A stretch of DNA of 5,561 nt from Methanocalculus sp. (lineage in GTDB: Archaea; Halobacteriota; Methanomicrobia; Methanomicrobiales; Methanocorpusculaceae): the NCBI RefSeq assembly GCF_029762515.1, contig NZ_JARVGN010000120.1, positions 1-5,561 of the forward strand, given 5' to 3'. The notes beneath the pieces were generated by a model. It saw only the letters and a list, made by a program, of their open reading frames with translations, did not search any database and was not told where the DNA came from. A program made the translations under genes and the position numbers. How positions within the stretch are numbered: position 1 is the first letter of the stretch; every line of letters starts with the position of its first letter. Below are positions 1 to 4,798 of the stretch, piece by piece.

Positions 1-341
1 GGATTGATGGCGTTTCTGGCGATATATGTGATCACCTGCCGCTTCTTCTCCTCAGATCGCGCCTTCCTCTGTTCCGAGGTGAGATGGATCTCTCCTTTCT
101 CGATAATTGCCCGCGCAACTGTCTCGAAGTCGGTTGTCTTGAATACCTTTGTCAGGTTTTCGTCTGCTACCCTTTCTGCGTGGGCTGCATTCTCATAGAC
201 AAATCCGGCAGCAACCACATCTTCGATCTCGATCTCCTCCCCTTCACGGATCTTCTGGGCAAGGTCGGGATCGACAAGGATCTCAAACCGTTCGCCATGT
301 GATTCAAGGCGCGCAACAACGGCGTTATCGAGGGAGATCAT
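1..341 (-). CDS. sdo1: SBDS/Sdo1 ribosome maturation protein, N-terminal part (runs off window)
   Basis: Archaeal member of the Shwachman-Bodian-Diamond (SBDS) family. In eukaryotes the family acts with the EFL1 GTPase to remove the anti-association factor (eIF6) from the large ribosomal subunit; a similar late 50S maturation role is inferred here. Only the first 113 codons are in the window; archaeal homologues are usually about 230 residues, so roughly half is missing. The visible part covers the N-terminal FYSH domain: the start MISLDNAVVARLESHGERFE, then a stretch of the type VFKTTDFETVARAI (66-79), the family hallmark KGEIHLTSEQRK (82-93), and IARNAIN at 107-113 leading into the middle domain. 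The ATG at 341 is supported by a strong SD and by the canonical archaeal N-terminus. It follows psmA by 11 bases. The rrp4-rrp41-rrp42 exosome genes are expected further left. No sign of damage; the truncation is only the window edge. Confidence 0.95.
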   Translation of the reverse strand, partial: MISLDNAVVARLESHGERFEILVDPDLAQKIREGEEIEIEDVVAAGFVYENAAHAERVADENLTKVFKTTDFETVARAIIEKGEIHLTSEQRKARSEEKKRQVITYIARNAIN

Positions 342-347
342 CGTTTT

Positions 348-354
348 TCACCTC
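348..354 (-). promoter_or_regulatory. Shine-Dalgarno sequence of sdo1, overlapping the psmA stop codon
   Basis: GAGGTGA on the minus strand, six bases before the sdo1 ATG, is a near-complete match to the archaeal SD GGAGGTGAT. It overlaps the psmA TGA (355-353), so ribosomes ending psmA stop on top of the sdo1 start signal, which suggests translational coupling. It fixes the sdo1 start. Confidence 0.8.
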
Positions 355-1078
355 ACTGCTCAAATGCTTCGACGCAGACTGCAACTTCTTCAGGTGCCAT
401 CTTCCTGAAGGTGCCCGCCTGAAGTGAGGCAATGCCGATCTCAACGGTGTTCACATCAAACTTTCCTTCGGTTGCGGCATGGAGTGCTTTAAGCCCAAGC
501 AGAATCGCCTCTTTGCAGGAATGTTCGGGATTGTACTCCTCTTCAAAGACTTTCATCACTGCCGGCCTGCCGATTCCGATACCGGTTGCCTTGTACTCAA
601 GCAGGGTGCCTGAGGGGTCAGTCTCAAAGAGATGGCATGTGCCATCTGCAATACCTGCGATCAGGAGTGCCGTTCCATAGGGGCGGGCGCCGCCGAACTG
701 TGTGTAGGTCTGCATATGGTCACAGAGCTTCTTGGAGAGCGTCTCGACATCGATCGCCTCGTCATAGGAGACGCGGTTGATCTGTGACTCGATTCTGGCG
801 CGATCCACAAGGGCGCGGGCATCGCCGACAAGGCCGGAGGATGCAACCCCGATATGTGCGTCAATCTGGAAAATCTTCTCGATTGATGAGGGTTCGAGCA
901 GTTTTGAGCTGACCCGCTTGTCGACGATCAGGACGACTCCCTCTTTGCATTTGATCCCGACAGCAGTTGTTCCCCGCTTCACTGCTTCACGTGCATACTC
1001 GACCTGGTAGAGGCGGCCGTCCGGACTGAAGACGGTGATCGCCCGGTCATATCCCATCTGGTTTGGTTGTGGTTGCAT
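353..1078 (-). CDS. psmA: Proteasome subunit alpha
   Basis: Alpha subunit of the archaeal 20S proteasome. Seven copies form each outer ring of the cytoplasmic barrel, gating substrate entry and docking ATPases such as PAN. The protein is 241 residues, the normal family size. Seen: the alpha signature YDRAITVFSPDGRLYQVEYA at 10-29, whose YDR (10-12) belongs to the gate; the Ntn-hydrolase fold core GTTAVGIKCKEGVVLIVDKR (36-55); Lys68 at the place of the pocket lysine that accepts the C-terminal HbYX motif of the activator (assigned by family comparison); and RPYG (132-135). Alpha subunits carry no catalytic N-terminal threonine, and none is seen. The start at 1078 has an SD (GGAG, seven bases upstream); the second Met (residue 8, base 1057) has none. 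The gene overlaps the end of rnp2 by 32 bases. The catalytic beta subunit is not in the window, as is usual for this superoperon. Confidence 0.97.
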   Translation of the reverse strand: MQPQPNQMGYDRAITVFSPDGRLYQVEYAREAVKRGTTAVGIKCKEGVVLIVDKRVSSKLLEPSSIEKIFQIDAHIGVASSGLVGDARALVDRARIESQINRVSYDEAIDVETLSKKLCDHMQTYTQFGGARPYGTALLIAGIADGTCHLFETDPSGTLLEYKATGIGIGRPAVMKVFEEEYNPEHSCKEAILLGLKALHAATEGKFDVNTVEIGIASLQAGTFRKMAPEEVAVCVEAFEQ

Positions 1079-1556
1079 GAAACTTCTCCATATCGTCTTT
1101 CGTGAGATATACTAATTCCTGACCTTTCATATCTCTTCTGATAAGGTCAATCTTTCCATCGGCATACATGATGCCGCTCTGTTCCCCGGAATTGATGGTG
1201 CAGGTGATCGGATCGCCCTGCTTTTCCGGCCGTATCCTCTTTCTGAGAGCTGCAATTGTTCCCGAAGTGGCGATGGTGGTGAGGCGGACCTGTGTTCCGT
1301 TGATGGATCTGATCGCGGCAATTGCGCAGCAGAGCTCCTTCTCCCGCCCCCTCCTGCATCTCACAATCAGGTACTCTCCCTCCCGCAGGATCGTGGCGGC
1401 ATGAACCTCTGCGGCGATACAATCGCCATAGAGTGAGGTGACACTGTCTGCGATCGCATAATAGAGTTCCCGGATATCACAATCAGGATCAGACGGCATG
1501 ATTCTGGTAAGGACATATCTCCGGTTTTCCCGGAGGGTGGGGGAGAGATGCTTCAT
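1047..1556 (-). CDS. rnp2: RNase P protein component 2 (Pop5/Rpp14-like) with a C-terminal extension
   Basis: Protein subunit of archaeal RNase P, the ribonucleoprotein that removes 5' leaders from pre-tRNA. Pop5 pairs with Rpp30 and helps the RNA catalytic domain; the two genes are adjacent here. The protein is 169 residues. The start MKHLSPTLRENRRYVLTRI is the typical archaeal Pop5 opening. The core follows: a helix with ELYYAIADSVTSLYGD (30-45), the strand YLIVRCRRG (62-70), the helix with AIAAIRSING (78-87), and VRLTTIATSGTIAALRKRI (90-108), the conserved family end. Residues of about 111-169 lie beyond the usual 110-130 residue core. They look like a small, charged, strand-rich tail (CTINSGEQSGIMYADGKIDL onward), of unknown function. 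The ATG at 1556 has an SD-like GGTGAT three bases away and overlaps the rnp3 stop as ATGA. The tail also hosts the psmA SD. Confidence 0.9.
   Translation of the reverse strand: MKHLSPTLRENRRYVLTRIMPSDPDCDIRELYYAIADSVTSLYGDCIAAEVHAATILREGEYLIVRCRRGREKELCCAIAAIRSINGTQVRLTTIATSGTIAALRKRIRPEKQGDPITCTINSGEQSGIMYADGKIDLIRRDMKGQELVYLTKDDMEKFHATTTKPDGI
1086..1089 (-). promoter_or_regulatory. Shine-Dalgarno sequence of psmA, inside the rnp2 coding region
   Basis: GGAG on the minus strand lies seven bases before the psmA ATG at 1078 and within the last codons of rnp2, where it encodes part of MEKF. It decides between the two in-frame ATGs of psmA (1078 and 1057) in favour of the upstream one, and makes the 32-base gene overlap real rather than an annotation artefact. 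Confidence 0.7.
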
Positions 1557-2188
1557 GAAATCACCCGTGGACGGGATGTATCCAGAAAGAGATCGGGAAT
1601 TGTTCCAAGAGCTGTAACCGTCTCCTCCTCTGTCATCCCAAAGAGTGAGGTCAGAAGGATCATTTCTCCGACAGTCCGCTGGCCGAGGATTGATTTTGCC
1701 CCGCTCCCGATTGCAAAGGAGAATCCAAACTTTCTCTGGAGGAGAAGGAGCTCGGCGTACCTCGCAAGCACCTTCTGCCGGGAATGCCCCTTGCAGGAGA
1801 TGATCTGGCTGATATCGAGGTGCACCGCGATCCGTTTCTCTGCGGCAAGCTTTGCCGACACCTGGTCGAATGCATTCCTCTGTGATCGATGCAGATCGGT
1901 GATGAGATGGAGCCCTGGTGTCTTCAGGAGGTTCCTGTTAAAGGATGCATCGCCTGCGGCAACCCCGATGATCGCCCGCTTCTTCTGCCGGATTGCGTTT
2001 GTGACTGCCTTCATTGTGCCTTCGGTTACGATCACTCCCTGCAGAATCCGGACACCATGGTATTCGCATGGGTGGTGGTTGACTGCAATGATTGTGTCAA
2101 AACCGCATTCGCGTGCGGTCATTGCCATGCGTTGAAGTGTCGAGTCACCCTCGGGAAAGGGATGGATGAAAGCATCCGTGACCGTCAT
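1553..2188 (-). CDS. rnp3: RNase P protein component 3 (Rpp30-like)
   Basis: Archaeal Rpp30 homologue, a TIM-barrel (PHP-like) protein that forms a tetramer with Pop5 and activates the RNase P RNA catalytic domain in pre-tRNA 5' processing. At 211 residues it matches the family (about 210). Seen: the N-terminal strand and loop TDAFIHPFPEGDS (4-16); GFDTIIAVNHH (29-39); the central FDQVSAKLAAEKRIAVHLDI (107-126), a hallmark of the family; RQKVLARYAELLLLQRKFGF (137-156) followed by SFAIGSGAKSILGQRT (157-172); and the closing helix GMTEEETVTALGTIPDLFL. It starts 15 bases after rpl15e and overlaps rnp2 by four bases. Unlike most other genes in the cluster it has no SD: the leader is pyrimidine-rich. 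That fits either coupling to rpl15e or a separate leaderless transcript. Confidence 0.95.
   Translation of the reverse strand: MTVTDAFIHPFPEGDSTLQRMAMTARECGFDTIIAVNHHPCEYHGVRILQGVIVTEGTMKAVTNAIRQKKRAIIGVAAGDASFNRNLLKTPGLHLITDLHRSQRNAFDQVSAKLAAEKRIAVHLDISQIISCKGHSRQKVLARYAELLLLQRKFGFSFAIGSGAKSILGQRTVGEMILLTSLFGMTEEETVTALGTIPDLFLDTSRPRVIS
1560..1565 (-). promoter_or_regulatory. Shine-Dalgarno-like GGTGAT of rnp2, inside the end of rnp3
   Basis: GGTGAT on the minus strand matches the 3' half of the archaeal SD GGAGGTGAT and sits three bases before the rnp2 ATG (1556), the spacing expected for this half. It lies within the last codons of rnp3. With the ATGA stop/start overlap it supports coupled translation of the two RNase P proteins. 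Confidence 0.55.
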
Positions 2189-2213
2189 AAAAGAAAAGTG
2201 GGGTTATTTCCCC
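2188..2213 (-). promoter_or_regulatory. Short hairpin and T-rich run between rpl15e and rnp3 (possible attenuator)
   Basis: On the minus strand, GGGG (2213-2210), a six-base loop holding the rpl15e stop codon, then CCCC (2203-2200), followed by ACTTTTCTTTT up to the rnp3 ATG. Archaeal transcription often ends at T-rich runs, so this could trim read-through after rpl15e and set a higher level of the ribosomal protein than of the RNase P subunits. The stem is only four base pairs and the T run is interrupted, so the call is weak. Confidence 0.3.
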
Positions 2214-2788
2214 TGGTTTTTATGTGAGCGGATACTTGGACGTGTCTTTTCGGTACCGGTACCCTTGCGGCGCATGCCACGGCCTTTCATTCCGGCCGAG
2301 GTCTTGCCACGGAATACACGGTTCTTCTGGTCGCAGATCCAGTTCAGCGTCTTGTCGCTTCTGATGCCGGGGTGGCTTCGATCGACAAGGATCACTTCAT
2401 AGTATTTCCTGACCCCGTCTTCTCCAACCCAGTATGAGTTCAGAACTTCCATGTTCGGGTAGCGCCGTGCAGAACGCTCTTCTGCCATCCGCTGGATGCT
2501 CTTTCCGGCGGTGGTGCGGGCCATGCCCATCCGTGCGGTTCTTCGCCCGCGGACATATCTTGACTTTCTCCGGCCACCACGGCGTACCTGGGCGCGGACA
2601 ACGATGATACCCTGCTTAGCCTTGTATCCAAGGGTGCGGGCGCGGTCAATCCGCGTGGGGTGTTCGATCCGGACAACGGATCCTTCACGCCGCCATTTCT
2701 GCATGCGGTGCCAGAGGAGTTTCTTTACCTCGGTCTCGTCAGGCTTTTTCCATGCCTCACGGACATACGAATACATTGATCGTGACAT
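2204..2788 (-). CDS. rpl15e: 50S ribosomal protein L15e
   Basis: Structural protein of the large ribosomal subunit, found in archaea and eukaryotes but not bacteria. It is 194 residues, the standard archaeal length, and strongly basic. Seen: MSRSMYSYVREAWKKPDE at 1-18; HRMQKWRREGSVVRIEHPTR (27-46); the Arg/Lys-rich RNA-binding stretch VRRGGRRKSRYVRGRRT (68-84); and the hallmark LNSYWVGEDGVRKYYEVILVD (116-136). It ends in a basic Gly/Arg/Lys tail. The reading frame stays open upstream to 2965, into moaC antisense, but the ATG at 2788 is the right one: it gives the family N-terminus and has GGAG seven bases upstream. It opens the superoperon segment, 103 bases after moaC and 15 bases before rnp3, and its own promoter seems to lie in the 103-base gap. 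Confidence 0.97.
   Translation of the reverse strand: MSRSMYSYVREAWKKPDETEVKKLLWHRMQKWRREGSVVRIEHPTRIDRARTLGYKAKQGIIVVRAQVRRGGRRKSRYVRGRRTARMGMARTTAGKSIQRMAEERSARRYPNMEVLNSYWVGEDGVRKYYEVILVDRSHPGIRSDKTLNWICDQKNRVFRGKTSAGMKGRGMRRKGTGTEKTRPSIRSHKNQGK
2217..2223 (-). promoter_or_regulatory. TATA-like box for a possible leaderless rnp3 transcript
   Basis: ATAAAAA on the minus strand, near the end of rpl15e, is centred about 32 bases before the rnp3 ATG. Archaeal transcription starts about 25-27 bases after the TATA centre, so a transcript from here would begin only about five bases before rnp3. That fits the missing SD of rnp3. No convincing purine-rich BRE precedes it, and it lies in coding sequence, so it may be chance. 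Confidence 0.3.
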
Positions 2789-2795
2789 TTGTCTA

Positions 2796-2799
2796 CTCC
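2796..2799 (-). promoter_or_regulatory. Shine-Dalgarno sequence of rpl15e
   Basis: GGAG on the minus strand, seven bases before the ATG at 2788. It decides the start against the 59-codon longer open frame that reaches 2965. Confidence 0.65.
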
Positions 2800-2834
2800 A
2801 GGTTCGGCTTACTCGTTTGAAGCCACATTCCTTG

Positions 2835-2850
2835 ACGGGAGGTATCCCGT
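2835..2850. repeat. Perfect inverted repeat ACGGGA-N4-TCCCGT before rpl15e
   Basis: Two exact six-base arms (2835-2840 and 2845-2850) around the four-base spacer GGTA. It lies between the TATA-like box (2855-2861) and the predicted transcription start (about 2831), a place where archaeal repressors commonly bind to block polymerase. It could instead form a GC-rich hairpin in a transcript reading through from moaC. The binding factor, if any, is unknown. Confidence 0.5.
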
Positions 2851-2854
2851 GATC

Positions 2855-2861
2855 TTTATAC
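2855..2861 (-). promoter_or_regulatory. Putative TATA box of the rpl15e-rnp3-rnp2-psmA-sdo1 operon
   Basis: GTATAAA on the minus strand, in the 103-base gap between moaC and rpl15e and preceded by the purine-rich GTTGAAG. Transcription would start near 2831, giving a leader of roughly 40 bases that includes the rpl15e SD. This is the best TATA match in the longest non-coding gap of the window. No terminator is visible after moaC, so read-through from the nnr-moaC unit is also possible. Confidence 0.45.
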
Positions 2862-2886
2862 TTCAACTCCTGCGAACTTAAAGGAT

Positions 2887-2900
2887 GCTGGTTATGCAGC
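2887..2900 (-). other. Small inverted repeat spanning the moaC stop codon
   Basis: GCTG (2900-2897 on the minus strand), a six-base loop holding the moaC TAA stop, then CAGC (2890-2887). The four-base-pair stem is not followed by a real T tract (only TCCTTTAAG), so it is a poor terminator. Its layout resembles the hairpin at the rpl15e stop. Confidence 0.25.
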
Positions 2901-3362
2901 ACTCTTCTCTTTGGAGAGGACCCTGATACCCTCGATCCGGGTTTCCGGGTACTGCCCGGACTCATCCTTCTCAGCGGACTTTACCATGTCCCAGATGGTC
3001 AGGAGTGCAACCGAGACACCGGTCAACGCTTCCATCTCGATACCGGTCTTTCCATAGGTCTTCACGGTGACTGTTGCCTCGATATACTCCTCAGTCTCCA
3101 CAAAATCAACAGATACTCCGCCGACCGGAAGGGGATGGCACATCGGAATGATCCGGAATGTATCCTTCACTGCAAGAATTGCGGCAATCTCGGCGGTTGC
3201 AAGGACATTTCCTTTCCGTGTAGTCTTTTCAGAAATCGCCTTCAGCGTCCCGCTGCTGAGATAGATCCTCCCCTGTGCGGTTGCTTTCCTGTGAACATCG
3301 GGTTTTTCCGTGACATCGACCATCCGGACATGGTCGCCGTCGATATGGGTGAATTCAACCAT
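2892..3362 (-). CDS. moaC: Cyclic pyranopterin monophosphate synthase (molybdenum cofactor biosynthesis)
   Basis: MoaC converts the cyclic GTP intermediate made by MoaA into cyclic pyranopterin monophosphate, the second step of molybdopterin synthesis. Methanogens need this cofactor for formylmethanofuran dehydrogenase and formate dehydrogenase. The protein is 156 residues, normal for the family. Seen: MVDVTEK (14-20); RKGNVLATAEIAAI (49-62) with Lys50; PMCHPLP (73-79) with His76; and GKTGIEMEALTGVSVALLTI (104-123) followed by WDMVKSAEK (124-132). By family comparison Lys50, His76, Glu109, Glu111, Asp125 and Lys128 are the active-site residues, and all are present, so the enzyme should work. 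The ATG at 3362 gives the usual short N-terminus, and GGAG lies 11 bases upstream, slightly far. It follows nnr by six bases and is probably cotranscribed with it; moaA and the other mo genes are not in the window. Confidence 0.97.
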   Translation of the reverse strand: MVEFTHIDGDHVRMVDVTEKPDVHRKATAQGRIYLSSGTLKAISEKTTRKGNVLATAEIAAILAVKDTFRIIPMCHPLPVGGVSVDFVETEEYIEATVTVKTYGKTGIEMEALTGVSVALLTIWDMVKSAEKDESGQYPETRIEGIRVLSKEKSAA

Positions 3363-3368
3363 ACAATT

Positions 3369-4757
3369 TCAGTCTCCATAGAGTATCTGTGCAATGAACA
3401 GAAGAAGATCGCTTGCGATCAGCCCGTCACCAACTGACTGCGCCGCTTCCTCCCCGGCACGGCCGGTTGCATATGCGGCGACTGCTGCTGCCTCGAATGC
3501 GGGCATCCGGCAGAAGAGGGCGGCTGCGACTCCTGCCAGGATATCGCCTGTACCGCCGACCGTCATCGCCGGGACTCCCGTCCTGTTGAACCGGATCCGT
3601 CTGCCATCACTAATGATATCGGTCTCTCCCTTCAGGAGTATCGAAGCCGATTCCGGGCAGGCATCCCGGACAACTGCCGCATCCTTTTTTGGATCTCCAG
3701 CAGGCTCTCCCTCAAATGCGCGGGCAAACTCGCCTGCATGCGGGGTATAGATCGTCTCCCCGCCCTTTGGCAGGGGGAGGCGGAGCGCATCGGCATCGAT
3801 GACGGCGCGCTCTGCGGCCGCTGCCACCCTGAGGATGACATCATGGCTGTCAGCCCCAAGCCCGGGACCGATCACCACTACATCAGCTTCCCGTGCAGCG
3901 CGGATCAATTTACTGCTCTCCTCTTCTCCGATGATTCTGCCTGAGAGTGGGATATGGATAAGATCCGGACAGTCAAGGGCATTCGGGCTTGCCACAAAGA
4001 CGATATCTGCCCCCGCACGGAGTGCGGCAAGCCCTGCAAGGTATGGCGCACCCTGGTACGGGCCGCCGCCCACCACGAGCACCTTTCCGCCATACCCCTT
4101 ATGGGCATTCTCCGGCTTCTTCGGAATGGTGAGGAGGTCGCCAGGTCCCGTGAAGCACTCGGCTTCGATTGGGATTCCGATATCGGCGATGGCTGTATGG
4201 ATCCCCTTGCTCCGGTGGAATGTAAGGATCGCATCTGCGGAGATACCCGGGGTCGGGAGATCTGCTGAGAGGATATATGCGGGAGAGTCGTTTGCCAATG
4301 CAACGCAGGATGTGATCGGTTCGCGGAGGCTCCCGCCCGCTCCGGTGCCAAGCAGGCAGTCAAGGATCAGATCCGCAGATGCGAAGAGATGGGAGAGGGC
4401 ATACACATCCTCTTTGCAGGATACCTCATGGAGGGGGATGCCGCATGAATGAAGTGCCCGGAGATTTGTTTCCAAATCCCCTTTCCGCTCACCTGATACG
4501 TAGATACAGGAGCAGTCCGTATGGCGGGCGAGATGCCGTGCAGCAACAAACCCGTCACCACCGTTATTTCCCCTTCCGCAGAGGATGAGCACCTTTTGTG
4601 GCAATTGCTCAAGAACCTGCTCCGAAAGTGCTCTTCCCGCATTCTCCATCATCTGACGGGTGGAGACACCAAGTGCTTCTGCATTCTTCTCGATCGCCTG
4701 CATCCGGAGTATGCTGATCGGTTCTTCTTCAGCCTGTGCGGTTATCCATGATGGCAT
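3369..4757 (-). CDS. nnr: Bifunctional NAD(P)H-hydrate repair enzyme (YjeF_N epimerase + YjeF_C ADP-dependent dehydratase)
   Basis: Metabolite-repair enzyme for NADHX and NADPHX, the hydrated damage forms of NAD(P)H. The N-terminal domain interconverts R and S epimers; the C-terminal, ribokinase-like domain dehydrates the S form using ADP or ATP. The protein is 462 residues. N domain (about 15-210): MQAIEKNAEALGVSTRQMME (19-38), the glycine-rich GRGNNGGDGF (61-70), DCLLGTG (133-139) and ADLPTPG (165-171). C domain (about 219-462): GYGGKVLVVGGG (221-232), VIGPGLG (295-301), VIDADAL (319-325), TPHAGEFARAF (338-348), LKGETDII (375-382) and VGGTGDILAGV (400-410) with the presumed catalytic Asp405. 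The dehydratase half looks intact. In the epimerase half the loop after ADLP is much shorter than in bacterial YjeF, where DIPSG is followed by a longer insert. The ATG at 4757 has a weak GGTG four bases upstream; Met19 would cut the first strand. The next gene is moaC, six bases on. Confidence 0.93.
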   Translation of the reverse strand: MPSWITAQAEEEPISILRMQAIEKNAEALGVSTRQMMENAGRALSEQVLEQLPQKVLILCGRGNNGGDGFVAARHLARHTDCSCIYVSGERKGDLETNLRALHSCGIPLHEVSCKEDVYALSHLFASADLILDCLLGTGAGGSLREPITSCVALANDSPAYILSADLPTPGISADAILTFHRSKGIHTAIADIGIPIEAECFTGPGDLLTIPKKPENAHKGYGGKVLVVGGGPYQGAPYLAGLAALRAGADIVFVASPNALDCPDLIHIPLSGRIIGEEESSKLIRAAREADVVVIGPGLGADSHDVILRVAAAAERAVIDADALRLPLPKGGETIYTPHAGEFARAFEGEPAGDPKKDAAVVRDACPESASILLKGETDIISDGRRIRFNRTGVPAMTVGGTGDILAGVAAALFCRMPAFEAAAVAAYATGRAGEEAAQSVGDGLIASDLLLFIAQILYGD

Positions 4758-4798
4758 GACACACCATTCTTCTATTGGGAGATCCTAAACATTAGTGT
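4758..4798. promoter_or_regulatory. Divergent promoter region between nnr and the DHH phosphoesterase gene
   Basis: Only 41 bases separate the two divergent starts, so each promoter must reach into this gap or the opposite gene. No strong TATA box is seen: ATGTTTAGG on the minus strand, about 30 bases before nnr, and TTCTATTG on the plus strand, about 27 bases before 4799, are weak candidates at leaderless spacing. The plus-strand GGGAGAT ends 16 bases from the ATG, too far for an SD, so the DHH transcript may be leaderless. Confidence 0.35.

Noticed and set aside
353..1057. Shorter psmA starting at the second Met (residue 8).
   Set aside because: No SD precedes it, while the ATG at 1078 has GGAG at ideal spacing; the short form remains possible but less supported.
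1548..2135. 195-residue open frame on the plus strand, antisense to rnp3.
   Set aside because: Shadow of the rnp3 frame; its Arg/Ser/Ile-rich sequence shows no family motifs and no start signal.
2789..2891. Small RNA gene (C/D box sRNA or tRNA) in the moaC-rpl15e gap.
   Set aside because: No C/D box pair (TGATGA with CTGA at proper spacing) and no cloverleaf are visible; promoter and leader explain the gap better.
2789..2965. 59-codon in-frame extension upstream of rpl15e, reaching into moaC antisense.
   Set aside because: It has no family similarity, overlaps moaC, and the ATG at 2788 has its own SD and gives the standard 194-residue L15e.
3799..4452. 217-residue open frame on the plus strand, antisense to nnr.
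   Set aside because: Composition is a mirror of the GC-rich nnr codons (Ala/Pro/Arg/Ser rich), with no recognisable domain and an intact known gene on the other strand.
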